Source of the DNA: Siphlonurus alternatus
Taxonomy: Eukaryota > Arthropoda > Insecta > Ephemeroptera > Siphlonuridae
Reading direction: 5' to 3'
Assembly: GCA_949825025.1 (NCBI GenBank)
Contig: OX463778.1
Span: forward strand, 24,113,551-24,177,550
DNA length: 64,000 nucleotides
Made by a program: the position numbers and the translations under genes. This document shows positions 57,801 to 64,000 of this stretch, in pieces. The notes beneath the pieces were generated by a model that was given only the letters and a program-made list of their open reading frames with translations, had not been told where the DNA came from and searched no databases. Each line of letters opens with the position of its first letter. The first letter of the stretch is position 1.

Positions 57801-60800
57801 AGAGGAGCATATTTATATATTTACCATGTATTTCGAAACTTTTTTAAACGTCAGTAAAAAAAAAAACGTTTTTGTGGAGTAAAAATTGATGCTGCTCTAA
57901 TTTTTACCAAGTTCTGTATAATATATGAACTATTTAAAAAAATTGAAATGGAAGGGAATTATAATTAAAATACACCAGCTTTGACGCTGAAAAGGGACGT
58001 ACATCTAATTAAACTTACAATATAAAAAAATGAAATGCTCTTCCTGACTCAGAAAAATCTGAAAAACTCAGAGTAGCATAATATTGATACAATAAATTTG
58101 TTGGTGATGATACTATACATTACGCCCCCCCCCCCCTTCTCTTCCTCACGCTTCCGGTTACTGATGTGACGTTACTGGTGCTCACAGCTCCACCTGGCTC
58201 GCGAGGAGCGGCGGCGTGCCATCCGCTACACGGCGGGCGGCGCGGCCTTCGTGGGCGCCCTGGTGGCCTTGTACCACGCCACCTCGCAGCGAGGAACCAG
58301 CGCAGTGGCCGGTCTGCTCGCGCCCGCCGCCATCATGGTGCTCTATCTACTGTGGGTGCTCTACTCGACTCGTGCAAACCGACACGCCGCACGGGTTAGT
58401 CGTCGTACTGCACTAATAAAATGATTAAAATGTTGTAACCTTGGCTCTCTTGGCTGATGAAATATCGCCCTCATTTTTTTTTTTTTTTTTTTTTTGCATA
58501 GAGCTAGGGTGCAAAGTTATGCTACCCTGATTTTTTTTCAGATTTTTTAGAGCCCGGGAATATTTTTAAAAAATTATTGGAAGTCCTTTTTATGACGTCA
58601 CGCGACGGCAAGTCCTATCCTTTTCTTAAGGAGCGGCGCCTCGTGACGTCACAAAAAGACCTTTCAATAATTTTTTAAAAATAGTTCCCGGTCTGTAAAA
58701 AATCTGTAAAAAAAACAGGGCAACATAACTTTGCACCCTCTATCCAGTTCTGCAATAAAAAAAATTGAAGTCGATACTCCATTGTGCCAACGGGAGGTTA
58801 GGTTCATTTATTCAGAATCAAAATGCAGCCTTAAAGGCATACAGGCCTCAAATTACAAATCAGACAGTCACCAAGTGGGTTTAGAGTATATAATCAACAT
58901 TCGCATCATTTTTTTCCACGCGTGATGCATCCGTGCGAAGTCGCAGTTCAAAGTAAGAAATTTAGTCCTTGATGACGTCACGAAGTCCTTGATGACGTCA
59001 CAACTCAATGCTAATCGGTGCTAGCTGTGAGTTGTGACGTCAGCAAAGACTTTCTTTACAGCGCGACTTCGCACAGACGCACCGCGCGCAGGTAAAAATA
59101 ATACGAATGTTGATTATAAACTTAGCAACACTTAATGTCTGTCTAATTTGTAATTTGAGGCCTGTATACCTTTAATCCTTAAAGACCGCTGCTTCATATG
59201 TAACTTGTTTCATTTAGATGCTGGATGGCCTAATAAATTCAAGGCGAGATGAGATGACTGATTGTTTTTTGAGTACAAAAACCTTAGTCTAATATATCCA
59301 GCCAGCTTACTCCAATCAGCTGTTCAGTTCACAGTGATATCTGGAAAAAAAACGTTATCAATTTATCAATTGCATTTATACTTAACAGGAACCCGCGCGA
59401 TGTATCAATTCAATAAATAATAACGTGGAAAATGGACAAAAAGGGGGTTATTATCAAAATATTAACGAATTTTTCATATGTTCACTTGCAACCATGCACG
59501 TACGTTTGTGGAACTACATTAAGAAGTATCTGAATAAGTATGTGATAAGACTAATAAGAGTAATAAGTATTTTAGTCGAGCGTACGTGGTGCAGTGCATT
59601 GACAGGTTCTCGTTAGATCACCGAAGTCAGGCTACGTCGCGCCGCCCGTGGTTAGTACTTAGATGGGTGACCGTTTCAAGTAAAAATTACGCTGCTCGAC
59701 CCTCCCTGGGGTAAATTCGTCTCGCTTTCCATCCAGTGCAGTTATGCACTTGTGTGTGGTTCCCCAGGCTTTGGACATCACTTTGGTCCATTGGTAAAAA
59801 GTAGAGGTGTGATATCATGTGTCTAATATTTGTGAATTAATTGTTTCAATTTTGTAGCTGGCGGCTGCTGCTGCCGAGGCGAACGCTCTTCCTGCCGTCG
59901 TCGCAGCCGAAGAGGTGAGAGAGCACGTGTAAAAATTATATCATATTCTCATGATGTATATAGTGTAAAAAAGGTGTCTGTGTCTGAAAATTTTCAACCA
60001 TACTTTCATTTACAGTCAAAATTTGTCTCTACTTTAGTATATACAGCCAAAGGTATACCCTAAAAAAAGTATTATAAACCTTTGAATAATAATTTATCCT
60101 ACGTTTACTGCATGATAGCGATGCGTGATAGATTTATTTTCTACTAATGAAGCAAATAATGAACTTCTATTACATAACTGAATGATCTGAGTTCTGAATG
60201 AGATATATTCGTTATTTTTTGTTTTCTCACCACAAACCTTCATTCATACATTTTATTGTATTTATATTTTAATAAAAACAAAAATAATTTTTACCATTAA
60301 ATTCAATGTTTTATTTCTTATAATAAAAAATATCATTTGAAAAACTTTGATTTTGAAATTAACAAATAATAAAAAATAATATATATTATTATATCATGAG
60401 ATCTTGATTTTGAAATTAACAAATAATAAAAAATAATATATATTATTATATCATGAGATTATAAAAAAATGTTATTTTCTAAAAATTTCTGTTTCACGCT
60501 TCCCTGCTAATATAATGTCCATAAATTTTACGTGTTCTATAACGTCCTTGCATTAAATTGCTTCAATTTTACAGGGTAGCACGGCGACTACTAGCCTCGA
60601 GCCTCGTCCCTTGTCACGCGCGCCAAGCAAACTGGTGCTCAATGGTCCCAGCACGGAAGGTCGTACTTTGACCGCCGTGCCTCGCGGTCTACGCAGTTCC
60701 AGCGTGGCGCTCCACCGCTCTACCGAGAGTCTTTACCAAGGCAATCAGCGGCTGCAACCCGCAGCCGTGCACCGTTCCACGTTGAATCTGACCCGCGGTG

Positions 60801-60991
60801 CTCAGCGTGGAGGAGGGCTGTCCGCGCACCGGCACGGTGGTGGCCGCATGATGCGCTCCACGCTGCAACTCAACAACACTCGCCAAGTGGCAGCAGCTGC
60901 AGCAAATCTGCCTACATACGAGGAGGCGACCAACCGCAGTCACTGGCTCCTCACCAACAATAACAGCAGGGAAAGGTTGCTGAGACAGTGA
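54882..60991 (+). CDS. unrecognised two-pass membrane protein with LPxY tail, N-terminus unresolved
   Basis: Exons: 54882-55032, 58188-58394, 59858-59914 and 60575-60991 (TGA), all GT-AG in phase 0, giving about 277 residues from 54882. Segment 1 is Ala/Glu/Pro-rich. Exon 2 holds a basic AREERRRAIR stretch and two hydrophobic helices, YTAGGAAFVGALVALYH and LLAPAAIMVLYLLWVLY, separated by a short polar loop. Exon 3 encodes Ala-rich sequence. The long tail is Ser/Arg-rich with repeated LHRSTESL / VHRSTLNL / MRSTLQL blocks and ends near LPTYEEATN, a PY-like WW-domain ligand. The family is unknown. Its layout parallels the 28-34 kb gene. There is no in-frame ATG after the 54882 acceptor. Starts at 54675 or 54861 would need that acceptor to be ignored; otherwise an upstream coding exon is missing. 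Confidence 0.7.
56923..57340. repeat. 418 bp near-perfect palindrome, 203 bp arms
   Basis: The arms 56923-57125 and 57138-57340 pair with few mismatches, from TATTTTTGTTTTACATACCA to AAAAACTAATTGG around a 12 bp centre. The arms hold TATGCTGGGCAATCTTC and ACATATGCATATG. No target duplication is clear at the ends. It lies in the first intron of the LPxY gene. Confidence 0.88.
58037..58085. repeat. relic arm of a CRE-type foldback
   Basis: CTCAGAAAAATCTGAAAAAC followed by CAGAGTAGCATAATATTGAT matches one inner arm of the CRE-type family (closest to variant C) with no partner arm nearby. It is a truncated copy. Confidence 0.5.
58460..58784. mobile_element. CRE-type foldback element, copy A4
   Basis: The left end is damaged (ATATCGCCCTCATTTT, then a run of about 22 T at 58473-58494). 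The rest is a standard family member with GGTGCAAAGTTATGCTACCC, two TGACGTCA sites, CTATCCTTTTCTTAAGGAGC in the centre and GTCGATACTCCATT at the right end. It lies directly behind the transmembrane exon, in the intron. Confidence 0.82.
58831..59175. mobile_element. TTAA-flanked foldback element, family AGGCATACAGG
   Basis: The ends AGGCATACAGGCCTCAAATT and complement (with TA for CA) are flanked by TTAA. The element is 337 bp (58835-59171). The arms continue through ATAATCAACATTCG and GTGCGAAGTCGC. The centre carries three TGACGTCA sites (about 58973, 58993, 59036), the first two in a direct duplication of GTCCTTGATGACGTCAC. Non-coding. Confidence 0.82.
59575..59700 (+). ncRNA. 5S rRNA-like sequence, probably head of a 5S-derived SINE
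   Basis: A 126 nt block keeps the internal Pol III promoter of 5S rRNA. GGTTCTCGTTAGATCACCGA matches the loop B/C region, AGTCAGGCTACGTCG corresponds to the A box, and GGTTAGTACTTAGATGGGTG then ACCG to the intermediate element and C box. The terminal stem is not the usual 5S sequence but is self-consistent: GTCGAGC at 59575-59581 pairs perfectly with GCTCGAC at 59694-59700. The segment before loop B and the IV/V arm are diverged. I see no T-run terminator. A GC-richer tail with CAGTGCAGTTATGCACTTGT and ACATCACTTTGGTCCATTGG continues to about 59815, which fits a SINE better than a functional 5S gene. Confidence 0.75.
59701..59820 (+). repeat. probable body of the 5S-derived SINE
   Basis: This segment follows the 5S-like block without a break and differs in composition from its AT-rich surroundings. 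It contains a CCCTGGGG...CCCCAGG inverted pair (about 59704 and 59762) and ends near GTGATATCATGTGTC. The 3' boundary is a guess because no poly-A or simple-repeat tail marks it. Confidence 0.4.
60347..60459. repeat. 57 bp tandem duplication
   Basis: Two copies of a unit starting TTGATTTTGAAATTAACAAA lie head to tail (60347 and 60404), each ending ATATCATGAGAT. It lies in the last intron of the LPxY gene, about 115 bp before the acceptor. Confidence 0.88.
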
Positions 60992-61314
60992 CCCAGTCAG
61001 ATGTGGTACCGGGAAATCATCGTAACCCCAATGATAACAAGAATTATTTTATTTTAACCTCATTAAGGTGGATTTACATGAGCAACGTGAAAATGGTAAT
61101 GAACCGTGAATTATACTGCGCATTCACTGTGAAATCCCATGTCAGTTATCTTAATCAAAGCCATGTATTTGTCATATAGCAACGTGGCCATTATTTTATT
61201 ACATATATTATATATAATACAGTACATGTATAATGTATTTATTACATTATTACATGCGCGATAAACACGGCAAATTAGCTAAGAAGCAGGACTGTCGTAT
61301 AGGATTTCACGATA

Positions 61315-61634
61315 ATGGAGTATTGTCCTCATTTTTTTTTATTGCAGAAATGGATAGAGCGTGCAAAGTTATGCTACCCTGATTTTTTTCAGATTTTTTA
61401 GAGACCGGGAAGTATTTTTAAAAAATTATTGAAAGTTCTTTTTGTGACGTCACGCGGCGGCAAGCCCTATATTTTTCTTAAGGAGCGGCGTCTCGTGACG
61501 TCACAAAAAGAACTTTCAATAATTTTTTAAAAATAGTTCCCGGGCTCTAAAAAATCTGAAAAAAATCAGGGTAGCATAACTTTGCACCTTCTATCCATTT
61601 CTGCAATAAAAAAAATTGAGGTCAATACTCCATT
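61315..61634. mobile_element. CRE-type foldback element, copy A5
   Basis: TGGAGTATTGTCCTCATTTT on the left mirrors TTGAGGTCAATACTCCATT on the right. The arms are long and well matched, with two TGACGTCA sites and a TTTTTCTTAAGGAGCGGCGT centre. It lies 320 bp downstream of the LPxY gene stop codon and may fall in its 3' UTR. Confidence 0.87.
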
Positions 61635-63165
61635 GTCTAATTTTCAACTGCATGGCATCTATGTGTATATCGTTTATGTAAATCTATCACTATTGGGTAA
61701 TAATACTAATAATGGAGAGATTGTGTAAATTATCAAAATTGCACTGGTGTCCCAACACATTTTTTTTTTTTCATTATTATCAAGTTAAAATAATTTATAA
61801 TCTCGCTAACATTGGAGTTGCAGTAATTTTGATAATGGCGATCAACAAAGATATTCGCGTACTGGATACGATCGGGGTGGAGGTCTCTGATGGTCTCTAT
61901 TATCACACTCAGAAGTTAAATTGTTTCAAGTTGCGGGGGAAGATGTCATCACAGTCTTTCGTGTGTCCGAGACGCGCGAGTTCAGCGAACACAGCACGCA
62001 AGTTTATGTTTTGTATCAATGTGCCAAAGCTTATACTTTTTGTAAAATGTAATAAAACTTATTTATAATTTAATGCAGAGTTGAACTTTCTTATATTAAT
62101 AAAAAAATCTACGTCGCCGAGATTAAAAATACTGTGAGAGAGATAAGTAGAGTTTACATATATAGATTAGATGATAAATATTGCCAAAATTTTCATTTTG
62201 TTTACATTAAATTTCATTACTTTCTACAGTCTTTCAAACGTTAGAATACCCCTGTCAATCATCTTCGGCGTAGTGATTTGTATTCCGACCCATGTTGCCA
62301 ACAAAATACAGAAAAATAGTTATTTCACTAAAAAAATAAAGTAGCTGAAAATAAATCAAAGACACTCGATACTTGTTGCATAATAATTGCTAAAGAAGCA
62401 TAATAATTGCTTCTTTGCAATATTATCTGTCTCGACTTATGTGAAAATCTTCGTAAAATATGAACATATACATTTCTGTCCACTAGCTCTATTGAAATTT
62501 TTTTTGTGTTGGCTGCCACTTTTTACAGCTGTTGCAGTTGATTGACAGGTCATCCATGAACTATTTTCCATGGGTATTCTAACGTTTGAGAGACTGTATT
62601 TTTACACATTCTTAAAAAAACATAATATCGCCTTGAGGTTAGGCAACTTGTTCAGCATCTAAATGGAGCGGGTTACATATATCGGAAGGGGTAAAAGATT
62701 TGCACTGTCTGACGCTCGCTGAATAACACTGTTGTATACGGATACGGGAGTTTCATGTTTACACTTTGAGTAGCACGGAGATGCCCGAAGCCGTCCGAAG
62801 ATCTTCGGGATGTAAGCAGAAAATCTTAAAATTCTATGTTACGTACAACATCTCTTTTTTAATAATTGTTTTGGTCACCAAATATTTACATCATATTGTT
62901 TTATGACGCATGGTGAAAGACGTACCCGCCGTATAATAATTATTTATACGATATGATGTGGCACATTTTAACATTATACGCGCGGTGCACGTATGAAATG
63001 ACGGAGAGACATGTGCATGTTATAGAATCATTAATTATATAATAAAAATTACAATTTTTATAAAGAAAAAAGTTTATAATTGTAAATAAATTTATAGCAT
63101 TGATTTTTTTGTCTTACTTTTGCTGATATTTTAAAAAGCACGGAAACAAAGAAATTTCAAAAATA

Positions 63166-63167
<2 letters not shown>
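61635..63167. other. intergenic sequence, no gene supported
   Basis: The plus frame at 61712-62068 and the minus frame at 62328-62519 have no recognisable motif or splice context. GC-richer islands near 61880-61990 and 62690-62810 are unexplained. I see no RNA gene. Confidence 0.45.

Positions 63168-63232
<65 letters not shown>
63168..63232. repeat. (AT)n microsatellite
   Basis: About 32 TA dinucleotides without interruption. Unlike the tracts at 36200-36276 and 38761-38786, no inverted-repeat element adjoins it. Confidence 0.92.
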
Positions 63233-63238
<6 letters not shown>

Positions 63239-63769
63239 TATATTTGAGGGTTTGGTGATCAAACATTAATACAACGAATCAGTTTAGAGGCCATATGCAA
63301 TCTATATTTTCTTTAAACTTTGACAAATCCTATCTAAATGGCTCTTACTTAAGAAAACATTCGTCTTTAATTAATTCACAGAGCTTCAAAAGACCACAAA
63401 CATTTTAAATTTTAAGGCTCAAAATAAATTGTGCACAAAAATCATGCGATTTTAAAATGAGGCCTTATATAATTCAAATTTGGTGTTATTATAAATGTGA
63501 CCTTAATTAGAGCTTTGTACGTGAATGCTCATCCCTACTGTTAAATTTGTAACCTTTTTTAATTATATAACAGAATAGCTTAATTGCAACATATTATATG
63601 CAGTATAGCAGTATAATAATTAATTTTATACAACAAAGAACAATTTTATTATTTAAGTTTATAAACAAACAACTATAATGAAAACAATACACCAAAAAGA
63701 TACGACGATCCTAAAGATGACTCTCAACTCTCAACCGTAACAAGTCTAATGATTACATAACGAGCTACT

Positions 63770-64000
63770 CTGCTACTACCAAAGCCGTTGGCTACTACTA
63801 CTGCGGGCTAGCCGGGCTAGCAACGATCACGAGCACGTTTCTCCACTCAGTGAGGGGAATGACGTCACGACAGAATGGACCCGTCTGCTTCCTCAAAACA
63901 GCTGGCGGACGTGGGGGAGAGGGAAAACCGCCATGTTGGATCGCGAGGCAAAGACGTGTGGGTTTGTGCTGGTGTCCTGCTAACGTCGGTTTGAGCCCCG
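63770..64000. promoter_or_regulatory. CpG-rich promoter-like region at window edge
   Basis: GC and CpG content rise sharply against the AT-rich surroundings. The block contains a full CRE, ATGACGTCAC (about 63859), and AACCGCCATGTTGGATCG (about 63926), whose reverse complement CAACATGGCGG resembles a YY1/initiator motif and a start-codon context. A duplicated GGCTAGC...GGGCTAGC lies near 63807-63820. The ATG at about 63874 opens 39 codons and the minus-strand ATG near 63935 opens 13; neither is convincing. It probably marks the promoter and first exon of a gene continuing beyond the window. The strand is unknown. Confidence 0.5.

Larger units (their letters stand above)
55033..58187 (+). other. 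intron 1 of the LPxY membrane-protein gene
   Basis: A 3.2 kb AT-rich intron holding a 418 bp palindrome (56923-57340), a decayed CRE-type arm (about 58037-58085) and a poly-C run at 58125-58137. A stretch at 56484-56600 follows an AG and is open, but has no donor in a compatible phase, so I leave it out. A CpG-richer patch at 55685-55760 is unexplained. Confidence 0.5.

Noticed and set aside
61712..62068. 118-codon plus-strand frame downstream of the LPxY gene
   Set aside because: No splice sites, no family similarity, and it follows directly on a foldback element; treated as chance.

Overview
This is a nuclear window from an animal, most likely an invertebrate. It is AT-rich, with GC-rich exons, canonical GT-AG introns and many foldback transposons and microsatellites. 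Nothing in it fixes the phylum, so I name none. There are no bacterial operons, CRISPR arrays or phage genes. Almost no long open frame is a real gene by itself, because the genes are split into exons of about 30-420 bp. I rebuilt them by pairing splice sites, checking that intron phases close, and comparing with families I know. Five protein genes can be assembled. (1) SYMPK, symplekin scaffold of mRNA 3'-end processing, minus strand, 20594 to 2377, 22 exons, about 1124 aa. (2) An unrecognised two-pass membrane protein with C-terminal PPxY motifs, minus strand, 34031 to 28326, 4 exons, about 236 aa. (3) TOMM22, mitochondrial import receptor, minus strand, 41656 to 35927, 4 exons, 140 aa. (4) MINPP1, multiple inositol polyphosphate phosphatase, plus strand, 43996 to 52275, 9 exons, 452 aa. 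(5) A second unrecognised two-pass membrane protein ending in an LPxY motif, plus strand, about 54882 to 60991, with an unresolved N-terminus. RNA features are an initiator tRNA-Met on the minus strand inside MINPP1 intron 5 (48776-48847) and a 5S-rRNA-like sequence with an altered terminal helix (59575-59700), probably a 5S-derived SINE head. A CpG- and CRE-bearing, promoter-like stretch closes the window (about 63770-64000). || Layout: 1-2376 is flank with one foldback element. 2377-20594 is SYMPK, whose 5.3 kb first intron holds a head-to-tail stack of 5'-truncated non-LTR retrotransposon pieces joined by (AAT)n, the 3' end of a CR1/L2-type LINE, and a 1.2 kb inverted-repeat element. 20595-28325 is a 7.7 kb AT-rich intergenic desert with foldback elements. 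28326-41656 holds two minus-strand genes, with a 2.5 kb FB-like element inside TOMM22. TOMM22 and MINPP1 are divergent across 2.3 kb that carries a CCAAT-rich repeat. MINPP1 and the second membrane-protein gene follow on the plus strand. || The five genes serve unrelated cell functions and show no pathway clustering. The distinctive content is mobile DNA. Eight short elements are flanked by TTAA. One of them sits inside another repeat whose undisturbed copies elsewhere in the window show the empty target. A second family of about 300 bp foldbacks carries CRE-type TGACGTCA sites. There are also several near-perfect long palindromes. I did not find a convincing new multi-gene system; the strongest candidates for new biology are the transposon families and the two PPxY/LPxY membrane proteins.
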